Positions 56,583 to 64,000 of a stretch of 64,000 nt of DNA are shown piece after piece (positions within the stretch are counted from its first letter, which is position 1; each line of letters begins with the position of its first letter). Location: positions 39,184 through 103,183 of the forward strand of contig JASFMY010000006.1 of the NCBI GenBank assembly GCA_050117315.1, given 5' to 3'. The position numbers and the translations under genes are program-made. This DNA is from JANQIV01 sp050117315. Its GTDB lineage: Bacteria; Bacteroidota; Ignavibacteria; Ignavibacteriales; Melioribacteraceae. The notes beneath the pieces are model-generated. The model was given only the letters and a program-made list of their open reading frames with translations. It ran no database searches and was not told the origin of the DNA.

Positions 56583-56615
56583 AAATCCCCGAAATATTTA
56601 GAATTTCGGGGATTT
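56583..56615 (-). terminator. Intrinsic terminator
   Basis: A 13-bp perfect stem, AAATCCCCGAAAT (56583-56595) and ATTTCGGGGATTT (56603-56615), has a 7-base loop. On the minus strand it is followed by a run of T residues (GGGGATTTTTTTGC). It would end transcripts coming from the sialate-O-acetylesterase-like gene and insulate the lacI-galT unit. Confidence 0.85.
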
Positions 56616-56663
56616 AAATAATCAACTAAACAAAAGTATCAGATTCTTGAACCATTAAGCAAA

Positions 56664-56876
56664 TAATAGAGTTTCTGCAAAATAAAAAGTCGGTCATTTC
56701 GAACCCGTTTTTTGGGTGAGCCTGTCCGCCGCCTGTGCGCCTTTGGCGTATCTTTTTGGCGGGAACTCTTTCAATTAGAGGATGATTTCAAAGATTTCTC
56801 CCTCCCGCCATGCCGGCGAGGCAGGCCGGTCGAAATGACAAAACGTTTAGATATCTAATTTTGCAGAAACTCTATT
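56664..56876. repeat. Inverted-repeat element, full copy B with nested palindromic insertions
   Basis: A perfect 19-bp terminal inverted repeat, AATAGAGTTTCTGCAAAAT (56664-56682) and its complement (56858-56876), bounds the element. The body matches copy A (45309-45450). It has two extra GC-rich blocks: about 43 bp at 56721-56763 (with CGCC...GGCG arms) and about 21 bp at 56806-56827 (CGCCATGCCGGCGAGGCAGG). It lies between the terminator and the stop of the esterase-like gene. Confidence 0.8.
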
Positions 56877-56894
56877 AATTATAGCCTATCTTAT

Positions 56895-58913
56895 TTATTC
56901 CGACCATGTATCTGTCCTGAATGATGATGCAGGCAATCCTTCTTTATTAAATAATGTTGCTTCGGATGTATTGCTCCATGCATACCTTGCTGCAACAGGA
57001 TTCTCTATTCCCGGGTTGGAAAGAACCAGTTTATCACCGTTTGTTTTAACATCGGCTTTTTTAAATACTTTATCTTCCCCGGCAATTAGAAAGTTGTTGT
57101 TATCCCCGCTGTTCCTGATTTCCAAACCACTGCCGGCATAATCAAATGAAACTATTATTTGGTTATCTTTTGTTTCAAACGATTTATAAATAGGGCCCGA
57201 GAAATCAATATCCTTCCCGTAGTTTTTTGCCAACGCCCAAAAAGCAAGTCTGTTGCCTACTTCAGCTTTTTGACCCGGGTGAATATTATTGGCATTACCG
57301 ATATCAAGTGTAACTGCCATCCCGGTATTGGGAACCGAAAGAGTCAGCATTTGGGCCTCTCTCAGAAATTGTGATTCCGTATCTTCCCCGTAATCATAAG
57401 GTGCTATCTGCACATAATAAAACGGGAAATTTATTCCGAAATCATCTCTCCAGTTTTTAATCATTGTAGGAAAAAGCTTTTTATATTCTTCCGGTCTCCC
57501 GGCATTAGATTCACCCTGGTACCAGATTGCTCCTTTAATTGTTAAGGGAATTAACGGGGCTATCATACCGTTGTATAGTACTGTCGGAGTATTGGAAGAA
57601 ATATCAACAGACAGCACAGGCCTTTGCTTGTATAATTCACCGGCACCGTAAATAAAAAACTTTGAACCTGCATATTCGCCGACAGGCACGTATTTCCAGC
57701 TACCTGCAATTGAAATTTTTTCATCACTGTTCGGCATGTGCAAATTCATTTGCTCTTCACTGCCGTATATTCCGCCGCCGCCCTGGTTGTCAATTACACG
57801 CACTGCTATTGTTACATCTTCATTCTGAATTAATTCCTTGGGAATGTTGTAAACTCTTTCTGTCCGCCAGTGTCCTGCTTTCTCATAATCTCCAACTTTT
57901 ACGCCGTTAACAAATGTTACATCCATGTCGTCAATTGGACCCAGCTCAACAACAAGATCTTTGCCGACCCATGATTCAGGTATTTTAACTTTTTTTCTAA
58001 ACCAAACAACACCGTCAAAATTACCAAGTTCCGATGATTCCCAGTAATCAGGCAGATTCATTTCCGGCCAGCCGGAATCATCAAAATCAACTTCCCGGCA
58101 TTCTGCATCGTTAAAATCAAGGTTTGCCCACTGATTATCGCCTTCTCTTTTTTCAATATCAATTTGGGGCAGTGCCTCAAGCCATGATTCCAGCTTATCA
58201 ACCTCTGCCTTACTGTTTTTCATTTTCTTTAATGTTTCGGAATAACCGGGCAGATCATTTAAGTATTTATCGCTTGTCCACGATTCCGCCGGTGTGCCTC
58301 CCCAGCTTGAATGTATAAGCCCGATAGGTATATCTAATTCATCATACAAATGCTTGCCGAAGAAATAAGCAGTAGCGCTGAATTTAGCCGCAGCAGCCGG
58401 TGTGCTTTCTTCCCATGAGCCGGTGCAATCCTTCTTTGGTTCAACGGCTATTTTCTTTCCAACAGTAAAAAATCTTATGCCGGGATTAGCCGCATTGTTA
58501 ATTGTTTCTTCCGAATTATCAATCAGGTCATTCGGCGGCCAGCCCTCGATAGGCATTTCCATGTTTGACTGTCCCGAACAGAGCCACACTTCGCCGCTTA
58601 AAACATTCTTTAATAAAATTTCTTCATCACCGCTCTTTAATTCAACCGTAAATGGTCCGCCGGGGGAAGGTGTTTTTAATGCGGTTAGCCATTTGCCGTC
58701 TGCGTCTGCAGTTGCTTCGGCTTTTTCATTCCAGCTTGTTTCAATAAATACCTTTTCACCGGGAGCTGCTTTGCCCCAGAAATTTGCGTCACTGTTTTGC
58801 TGTAAAACCATGTTGTCGCCAAAGATTGCAGGCAGTTGTAATTGTTTTTCTTGTGCTTCCATACTGTTATAACATGTTGTGAGGAGTAAAACAAAAATAA
58901 AAAGAGTCTTCAT
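56895..58913 (-). CDS. Sialate O-acetylesterase-like protein (SGNH-type carbohydrate esterase)
   Basis: The 672-residue protein has a signal peptide (about 1-20). The SGNH esterase is split by an inserted GH2-type sugar-binding jelly roll (about 255-410, ESSELGNFDGVVWFRKKVKIPESWVGK). The catalytic serine is S116 in WLCSGQSNMEM. Other family marks are IGLIHSSWGGTPAESW, GAIWYQGESNAGRPEEYKKLFP and NIHPGQKAEVGNRLA, with the catalytic His in the last. It removes O-acetyl groups from sugars. In a plant-polysaccharide locus the natural substrate is more likely acetylated hemicellulose or galactan than sialic acid. It is separated from the lacI-galT unit by a terminator and a repeat. Confidence 0.85.
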   Translation of the reverse strand: MKTLFIFVLLLTTCYNSMEAQEKQLQLPAIFGDNMVLQQNSDANFWGKAAPGEKVFIETSWNEKAEATADADGKWLTALKTPSPGGPFTVELKSGDEEILLKNVLSGEVWLCSGQSNMEMPIEGWPPNDLIDNSEETINNAANPGIRFFTVGKKIAVEPKKDCTGSWEESTPAAAAKFSATAYFFGKHLYDELDIPIGLIHSSWGGTPAESWTSDKYLNDLPGYSETLKKMKNSKAEVDKLESWLEALPQIDIEKREGDNQWANLDFNDAECREVDFDDSGWPEMNLPDYWESSELGNFDGVVWFRKKVKIPESWVGKDLVVELGPIDDMDVTFVNGVKVGDYEKAGHWRTERVYNIPKELIQNEDVTIAVRVIDNQGGGGIYGSEEQMNLHMPNSDEKISIAGSWKYVPVGEYAGSKFFIYGAGELYKQRPVLSVDISSNTPTVLYNGMIAPLIPLTIKGAIWYQGESNAGRPEEYKKLFPTMIKNWRDDFGINFPFYYVQIAPYDYGEDTESQFLREAQMLTLSVPNTGMAVTLDIGNANNIHPGQKAEVGNRLAFWALAKNYGKDIDFSGPIYKSFETKDNQIIVSFDYAGSGLEIRNSGDNNNFLIAGEDKVFKKADVKTNGDKLVLSNPGIENPVAARYAWSNTSEATLFNKEGLPASSFRTDTWSE

Positions 58914-59096
58914 TTGGGACCTCTGAATTTATATTCATTTGAGTTAAATGCAATTTGATAATTCAGAAACTTCCGAAAAATAAATAAAATGAACTTTAAC
59001 AGGAAATAAATTAATCGAGTTGTTTAATATGCCGGCATTTTTGAGGAATAGGATTACAGACTGTGCTTAATTCTATGCGCTTTCTTAGGTATCAAA

Positions 59097-61370
59097 CTAA
59101 AGTTGAGTTGTTAAAATCCATTCTTTAACCAGCGGGACACAAAATTCATAACAGCCATCTTGGTTTTTTATAAATTCTTTTTTAAGCAATAACCTTATTG
59201 CTTCATTGTCTGCCAATTCTTCACCTTCCGCTAATTTGATCAATTCTTTTTGCATACCTTCAGTTAATTCCTTTTTCCAAAAGTGATTAAAATATGATTC
59301 GGTTGTTGAAAAACTATTTATTATTGCCTGCTCAATATCATTCTTAAGCGCTATTTTGCGGTTATTGTCGTTATTCAGCAATGTTACCAAATCAAACATC
59401 ACAGCTTGAATGAGGTAAGGTTGTCCGCCCAGGCGATTTACAAAACTATTTAACAACTCTTCGTTCTCATATTCCAAATCGAAATTAGAAACCGGTTTTG
59501 TCATTAATTGCCTGCTTGATTTTTCATCGAGGTAACTTATGCGAATTGTTCTAAGATTAATTAAATAATCCGACCAATCAAAATCTTTTATTTCATAAAT
59601 TTCATTTCCTCCTGCAAAGAGAAAAATGAAATTATCAAGATGCTGAATCCAATGACGTATACTGTCGGCAAGCCCTTCTAATTTGCCGGTTAGAATTTTT
59701 TCCGTCATTTTTTCAAATTCGTCAAAGCTGATAAGTACACGAATTTTCTTTCGCGAAATGTTTGCCTGGACAATTTCAAAATATGCTGTTAAAGTATTAA
59801 GATCACTTATGTCGTCTTTGGGGTTTATTTTGATTTCTTTTTCAACTTCGTTTGAAAGTTTTTTACTGAAAATTTCTTGATCTGTAAATACTTGGGGGTC
59901 CTGGAAATCCAGGTAAATTGTTTTCAATGAAGAGGGTAAATATTTAAATAAATTTACAAGTGTACTGCTTTTACCGGTACGCCTGTTCCCGAGGAATAAA
60001 ATGCCACCGGTTCCAGACTCGCGAAGGGCCTCATTTTTAATTTCTTCAATTATATCCGACCTGCCCACAAATGCAGCTCCTTTGGCCGGTTTACCAACAA
60101 TAAACGGGTTTGGCAGGGGCAAGCCCTTACTCTGTTCAATTCCCGATATTTCATTATTTATTATTTCAATCCATTTCTCTGCTATATTGCTTGATTCAAT
60201 ATTATATGCAGAACTCTTCCATAAATTTTCTTTTTTAAGTTCATGCAGTTTGTCAATTGTTTCTTTATAAATATTGAGTGTATTGGATAAGTTTTCACTT
60301 TCCCTTCCTTTTTTTATATCTTCAGCAATTTTGTTAAAAACAGAAAGCGAGCCAAAATATTCAGGCAAATTATCCGATTCCGGTAAATAACCGGTTTTTG
60401 TTTTTAAATTGATTATTTGATTAATGTTTTCAAAAGCCAGCATTAAATCAAAGGTTATAAATAAAAGGGCTTTTTGAGCCTGTTTGCGCTGAATAGGACG
60501 ATTTTCAATAATAAAAAGGGTTATTCCCACGGCGTATTTTAAGTTTCTTTTTTTTACATAAATTCTTAAAATTTTTGATAAAAAAGGGATTGGTAAAACA
60601 ATATTTTCATCCCTAACTAAAGGGTGTCTAACTGGAGGGGGAGCAGCTAATAAAATAGGTAAATACCATGCTCTTATTAAATAAATGAAATAGGTAAATT
60701 TAGAAGCAATTCCTCCGGCAATTCCGTAGGCAAATCCTCTGTTAACTCCCACTAAAACTCCGAAGGCAACTCCGATGGCAACTCCGAAGGCAACTCCGAT
60801 GGCAACTTCGATGGCAACTCCAATGACATCTCCTCCGGCAACTCCGATGACAACTCCGATGGCAACTCCGAAGGCAAATCCGATGGCAAATCCGATGGCA
60901 ACTTCTCCGCCAACTATTCCGACAACTTCTCCGCCAACTATTCCGACAACTACTCCGACAACTACTCCGGCAACTACTAAGGCAATTCCTAAGGCAACTC
61001 CGACAGCAACTCCTAAGACAACTCCGAAAGCAACTCCTCTGGCAAATCCTTCGTTAACTCCCATTAAAACTTCTACGACAATTCCTAAGACAACTCCGAA
61101 AGCAACTCCGAAAGCAACTCCGAAAGCAACTGCGTAGGTAACGAATTTTAGGATTTCTATATAGTTAAATCGAAAAAAACCTGTAAGAGAAATTAAATAA
61201 ACAAAACTTATAATTATCAACCCGAATATAAAATTATACAACCCGCTTTGAAGCAAAATCGATAACGTTTTTCTCCATTCCCACTTTCCTGCTTCTTTTT
61301 TAAAAGAAATAATCCTGAAAAAAATTTTGTACAGCAGATTAAAATATTGCCTTGGAGTTAGTACTTTCAT
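59097..61370 (-). CDS. Membrane-anchored AAA ATPase with long Gly/Val/Ala-rich domain
   Basis: The 757-residue protein starts with a basic segment and a membrane helix (about 43-65). Residues about 72-235 are an extraordinary run of GVAFGV / GVAIGV-type steps with Gly roughly every four residues and scattered Glu, Asp and Asn. A short cytoplasmic part (265-430) leads to an AAA/STAND-like ATPase of the ATPase_2 (MNS) group: FVGRSDIIEEI, Walker A LFLGNRRTGKSST (about 464-476), Walker B VLISFDEFEKM and RLGGQPYLIQAV, with a winged-helix-like end. The Gly-rich part corresponds to a degenerate 12-bp DNA repeat (about 60,720-61,140). Encoded five bp after a smaller ATPase of the same family. Function unknown; it may be a membrane effector or sensor. 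Confidence 0.75.
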   Translation of the reverse strand: MKVLTPRQYFNLLYKIFFRIISFKKEAGKWEWRKTLSILLQSGLYNFIFGLIIISFVYLISLTGFFRFNYIEILKFVTYAVAFGVAFGVAFGVVLGIVVEVLMGVNEGFARGVAFGVVLGVAVGVALGIALVVAGVVVGVVVGIVGGEVVGIVGGEVAIGFAIGFAFGVAIGVVIGVAGGDVIGVAIEVAIGVAFGVAIGVAFGVLVGVNRGFAYGIAGGIASKFTYFIYLIRAWYLPILLAAPPPVRHPLVRDENIVLPIPFLSKILRIYVKKRNLKYAVGITLFIIENRPIQRKQAQKALLFITFDLMLAFENINQIINLKTKTGYLPESDNLPEYFGSLSVFNKIAEDIKKGRESENLSNTLNIYKETIDKLHELKKENLWKSSAYNIESSNIAEKWIEIINNEISGIEQSKGLPLPNPFIVGKPAKGAAFVGRSDIIEEIKNEALRESGTGGILFLGNRRTGKSSTLVNLFKYLPSSLKTIYLDFQDPQVFTDQEIFSKKLSNEVEKEIKINPKDDISDLNTLTAYFEIVQANISRKKIRVLISFDEFEKMTEKILTGKLEGLADSIRHWIQHLDNFIFLFAGGNEIYEIKDFDWSDYLINLRTIRISYLDEKSSRQLMTKPVSNFDLEYENEELLNSFVNRLGGQPYLIQAVMFDLVTLLNNDNNRKIALKNDIEQAIINSFSTTESYFNHFWKKELTEGMQKELIKLAEGEELADNEAIRLLLKKEFIKNQDGCYEFCVPLVKEWILTTQL
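60720..61140. repeat. Degenerate 12-bp tandem repeat within the ATPase gene
   Basis: Plus-strand steps such as GGCAACTCCGAT and AAGGCAACTCCG repeat with substitutions. On the minus strand they encode the Gly/Val/Ala-rich membrane region of the 757-residue ATPase. Variation in copy number would change the length of that region in frame. Confidence 0.75.
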
Positions 61371-61375
61371 TTTGA

Positions 61376-62320
61376 TTATAGTATTTCTTTTATGTCAAAC
61401 CCAAGATTTTTGAATTGCTTGCCTATAAATTCACTTGTCCAGTTTATTTTATCCGGTAGTTTAGGTATTTCTCTTCTAAAAAATTTCTCAATTTTCTTTA
61501 AATCGCTTCTAAAAAAATTACCAATTTTCTCTTCAATTTTTTTACGTAAATCATAATCATCATAATTTGATTTTCTATTTTGAAACAGCCAGTAACACAT
61601 TATCTGTAATTTTAGCGGATGATTAGTTGGGTACCACAATAAAAATTTCTTTTCAAATTCAGTAATATTTAGTTCTTTCCAATACTGTTCCAAAAAAATA
61701 GCGCTCTCGTTCAATTTATTTTCGAAAGCAAATTCTTTCAATAATATCGTGGCAAAAATATTCCAGAAAGGAGATGTAAGATTACCGCTGTCCGTAATAT
61801 CCCTTAATGTTTTTCTCGAAGAAATCACAAATGACAAATATCCCGCATTGGCAATAGAACGCAAAGTATCAATAAAATCATCATTAAATAATTCCTGCTG
61901 CTCAACAATTTCTTCAAACTCATCAATAAGCAAAACAGGGTGTTTGCCGTTCCCTGCACTCTTTTCCAGAGTTTCGGAAAATACAACAAGGGGATTATCG
62001 ACAACAGCTTTTTTGTTATATTCTAAAGACAAGTTGCTAAGAATTTTTTCAACAAAAAACTGCGGTGTTTTCACTGTAACATTTTGCAAATCAACGTATA
62101 CAAATTGATATTTTTCTTTTTTCTCATCATCCAGCCGCTTGTTGCCGGTTAAAAACAAATGGTATAAAAGTGAAGACTTACCAATCCGCCTTTCACCAAC
62201 AACTGAAACAGACTGTTTACCGTTTAACCTGTTTATTAAATCATCTAATTCTCTTATTCTTCCTACAAATTCATTTTCTTTTTTAATCATTGCGCGGTTG
62301 TAAAACGGGTTGTTATTCAT
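61376..62320 (-). CDS. AAA ATPase of the ATPase_2 (MNS/STAND-like) group
   Basis: The 314-residue soluble protein has an N-terminal FVGRIRELDDLINRL box, Walker A VVGERRIGKSSLLYHLF (about 39-55), Walker B HPVLLIDEFEEI (about 128-139) and a sensor-like FVISSRKTLRDI. The C-terminal half has HPLKLQIMCYWLF, typical of the group's helical lid, and then a short winged-helix-like segment (NWTSEFIGKQFKNLGFD). There is no signal or membrane helix. It stops five bases before the start of the membrane ATPase at 61370, so the two are certainly co-transcribed and likely work together. It is the smaller, membrane-free relative of its partner. No nuclease or other effector domain is visible. Confidence 0.82.
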   Translation of the reverse strand: MNNNPFYNRAMIKKENEFVGRIRELDDLINRLNGKQSVSVVGERRIGKSSLLYHLFLTGNKRLDDEKKEKYQFVYVDLQNVTVKTPQFFVEKILSNLSLEYNKKAVVDNPLVVFSETLEKSAGNGKHPVLLIDEFEEIVEQQELFNDDFIDTLRSIANAGYLSFVISSRKTLRDITDSGNLTSPFWNIFATILLKEFAFENKLNESAIFLEQYWKELNITEFEKKFLLWYPTNHPLKLQIMCYWLFQNRKSNYDDYDLRKKIEEKIGNFFRSDLKKIEKFFRREIPKLPDKINWTSEFIGKQFKNLGFDIKEIL

Positions 62321-62507
62321 ATTGCATCAATATTTTTTGTTTATTGTAAACTCATTATTGAATTGATCTTAATTCAGAATAACGTCTTTTGAAATCATTA
62401 ATTGATTACTAAATATAATCAATAAACCTAAATATTATTACTATTTAATCTATATTCTATTATTCTAAATAAAATGAATGTTAACAGGAAGTGAAGTAGT
62501 GCGGCAT

Positions 62508-62532
62508 AAAGCCCGCTAAAGCTGCGGGCTTT
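62508..62532 (-). terminator. Hairpin downstream of the ricin-like gene
   Basis: AAAGCCCGC (62508-62516) pairs with GCGGGCTTT (62524-62532). It lies 13 bp past the stop of the lectin-like gene on the minus strand. The U tail is short (GGGCTTTATG), so efficiency is uncertain. Confidence 0.5.
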
Positions 62533-62544
62533 GCATACGTTAAA

Positions 62545-63519
62545 TTAAAACCCGCCGGGCGCTTTAAAAACTCCCCAGGCAGATAAAGTTGAAGCCTTTT
62601 CCGACGGTACCAAAATTAAATTACTTGTTTCCTTATCAACGTCAACAACATACTTGGATGTTAACTCAACCAGTTTGACCTTTGTCTTTGTCTCGTCCGA
62701 GTAAACCATATAAAACAGCATCACCTGTTTTGTACCTTTTGTATAGGGAGACTGAACCAGCTTATAAGAGTCCTTTGCATTGTTCTTGTCTAATACTTCT
62801 TCAGTCATCAAAAACATTTTAGATTTTGAATTCATTATATAATACACATTGGGAGAAGCGGGATGTGCTATATAACTCCAGCTTGCAGTCTTATCGTTTT
62901 TGCAAAGTACGGCATCTTCCTTGAACATGCCGAGCTTTTTCAACCCGAGGTATCCCGCGTCGTTTTTCCAAACCATTCTATACGAAAAACCCCACACCTG
63001 CGATTTGTCGTTCGGATCAAACTTTTTTTGAACAACGCTGCCTTTGTCGTTCAATGTTAACGCCATCCCGCTGTGTTTGGCAATAATGAAAGCCCCGTAG
63101 CGGTATTTTACCGTATCTCTTACAATAGCAAACTTCTGGTTATCTCCGTCGTTAAATTTTGCCGGAATAACATTTGCCCCTTCTTTCTTGCCTGCACCTT
63201 CTACAGTCAAAACGTTGCCGGTTAACTTGTTTGTAATTGTATAATAATTTTCTTCTATTTTTTTAACGCTGAAAGTTTGCGAAGCATTGTTCATAAACAT
63301 CATTCCCGTGTAAATATCTTCCTTCCTCGCATCTGCGGACGTAAGCCCTATCTCATCAAACAGCGCATCAACATCGTCTCCCTTCTGCCCGCCTTTTGCT
63401 TCCATCGGTTCATAAGCAGACATGTTAAATATGCAATTATAGGATCGTTCGGTTATTCCTTGAGCAGTAAGTGTCGTACATAATAAAATAAATACATAAA
63501 GCAGATTAAGTTTTTTCAT
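62545..63519 (-). CDS. Secreted ricin-type beta-trefoil-like protein
   Basis: The 324-residue protein has a clear AGGAAG ribosome-binding site and a signal peptide (about 1-19, TTLTAQ). From about residue 75 it reads FSVKKIEENYYTITNKLTGNVLTVEGAGKKEGANVIPAKFNDGDNQKFAIVRDT. This is the RicinB_lectin_2 pattern (YTIxNxxTGxxLDV...WxI), and further trefoil-like repeats follow (GAFIIAKHSGMALTLNDKG..., VYYIMNSKSKMFLMTEEV). The protein would bind glycans or act as a structural extracellular protein. No catalytic domain is seen. It is separated by about 225 bp from the ATPase pair, which may be independent. Confidence 0.6.
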   Translation of the reverse strand: MKKLNLLYVFILLCTTLTAQGITERSYNCIFNMSAYEPMEAKGGQKGDDVDALFDEIGLTSADARKEDIYTGMMFMNNASQTFSVKKIEENYYTITNKLTGNVLTVEGAGKKEGANVIPAKFNDGDNQKFAIVRDTVKYRYGAFIIAKHSGMALTLNDKGSVVQKKFDPNDKSQVWGFSYRMVWKNDAGYLGLKKLGMFKEDAVLCKNDKTASWSYIAHPASPNVYYIMNSKSKMFLMTEEVLDKNNAKDSYKLVQSPYTKGTKQVMLFYMVYSDETKTKVKLVELTSKYVVDVDKETSNLILVPSEKASTLSAWGVFKAPGGF

Positions 63520-63769
63520 ATTATAACTTCCTATGTTTGTAATTAACGGTATCTCTCTTAGCTTTTTATTATTTCTTAGAATTTATCTTTAGGACATGTA
63601 ATTGTCTTTAAGAGGCTTTGTTTTGCTACTTCATACAAGGGAAATGATATCCGGATAAAACACCCTATCAACAAATTAAAAATCCATTGTGAAATTTATG
63701 GTTTTTTCATAACAACTTCTATTGAAGGCCGGTACTATTGTTGTGAAATATTATGGTAGAAAATAAAAA

Positions 63770-63802
63770 CAAAATCCCAAAACCAATTTGGCTTGTGTAT
63801 AC
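63770..63802. repeat. Single end of the MITE family seen at 29762-29878
   Basis: CAAAATCCCAAAACCAATTTG followed by GCTTGTGTATAC closely matches the right end of the element in the GH43 gene (AAACCAATTTGGCTTGTGTA). No matching left end is visible within about 100 bp, so this is a truncated or decayed copy. Confidence 0.55.
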
Positions 63803-63845
63803 TACAAATTTATAGCCGTATTGATTATTTATCCGATAAATTAAC

Positions 63846-63879
63846 AATAGAGTTTCTGCAAAATAAAAAGTCGGTCGGT
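63846..63879. repeat. End of the AGAGTTTCTGCAAAAT repeat family, possible IS terminus
   Basis: AATAGAGTTTCTGCAAAAT plus AAAAGTCGGTC is identical to the left end of copy B (56664-56694). Here it is followed after about 90 bp by the start of a plus-strand gene rather than by the rest of the MITE. It may be the left inverted repeat of the parent transposon. Confidence 0.5.
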
Positions 63880-63969
63880 AAATTAAGAAAAGGACTCACA
63901 TTCTTTAGGAAGTTAGTACCGTAAAAAAATGGTATACTATGAACATCAAAAAAGAAAGGAGACCTAAAG

Positions 63970-64000
63970 ATGAAAATTAGAAAAAGAAAAAAGGAAAACA
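63970..64000 (+). CDS. Start of a plus-strand gene, cut by the window edge
   Basis: A strong ribosome-binding site, AAAGGAGA (63955-63962), lies seven bases before an ATG that opens MKIRKRKKEN. A TATACT box at 63933-63938 could be a -10 element. Only ten codons are visible, so the product is unknown. Its position inside a repeat terminus suggests a transposase. It is the only gene in the window on the plus strand. Confidence 0.5.
   Translation, partial: MKIRKRKKEN

Noticed and set aside
60775..61137. 120-residue plus-strand ORF rich in Met-Ala-Thr-Pro repeats
   Set aside because: It is the antisense reading of the Gly/Val/Ala repeat region of the minus-strand ATPase, without a ribosome-binding site or domain.

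Overview
The window is a 64 kb, AT-rich stretch in which every recognisable gene except a fragment at the right edge lies on the minus strand. Four proteins end in a type IX secretion (Por) sorting domain of the 'YPNPFNP...GVYIY...KK(M)..LLK' style, and there is a TonB-dependent receptor without a SusD partner, LacZ-type secreted glycosidases and YjbH-like outer-membrane proteins. This fits Bacteroidota sensu lato, most likely the Ignavibacteria/Melioribacter lineage. That assignment is inferred from protein style; no rRNA is present.

Layout, left to right. (1) 86-5300: an LspA-like signal peptidase and a four-gene envelope cluster with two separate YjbH-like proteins, a beta-barrel protein and a lipoprotein. 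(2) 5791-9390: galactose catabolism. It has galK, an SGLT-type Na+/sugar symporter, and upstream of them a relic of galT that still sits beside a LacI-type operator. (3) 9476-46277: a large polysaccharide-degradation locus. It encodes six GH2 enzymes (five beta-galactosidase-like, one beta-glucuronidase-like), two GH35 enzymes, three GH43 enzymes (two of the exo-beta-1,3-galactanase type, one of them broken by a miniature mobile element), a GH30 endo-beta-1,6-galactanase-like enzyme, a GH145/PL27-like propeller fused to a GH105 domain, GH31, GH51, aldose epimerase, an SDR dehydrogenase, a decayed DUF418 gene and a GC-rich DinB gene. (4) 46424-58913: another GH2, a T9SS-sorted beta-helix protein, a TonB receptor, intact galT, a LacI regulator and a sialate-O-acetylesterase-like protein. 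(5) 59097-63519: a tightly linked pair of AAA ATPase genes, one with a very unusual glycine/valine/alanine-rich membrane domain, and a ricin-lectin-like secreted protein. (6) The right edge carries ends of two repeat families and the start of a plus-strand gene, possibly a transposase.

How it works together (inference from families). The enzyme set matches type II arabinogalactan (arabinogalactan-protein or gum-arabic-like glycan). GH43 enzymes would trim the beta-1,3-galactan backbone and GH30 the beta-1,6-galactan side chains. GH51 would remove arabinofuranose. The propeller-GH105 fusion and the GH2 beta-glucuronidase would remove the Rha-GlcA caps. The GH2 and GH35 enzymes would release galactose, which is taken up by the SGLT-like symporter and processed by GalM, GalK and GalT. 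The LacI regulator probably controls both ends of the locus through a near-identical palindrome, TGCAAACGTTTGCA, in front of galT, in front of the galT relic and at its own gene.

The region also shows decay and mobile-element activity: a galT relic, a frameshift in a giant GH2, a GH43 cut by a MITE, a DUF418 pseudogene, two MITE-like repeat families, a palindrome inserted in a coding region and a 42-bp minisatellite.
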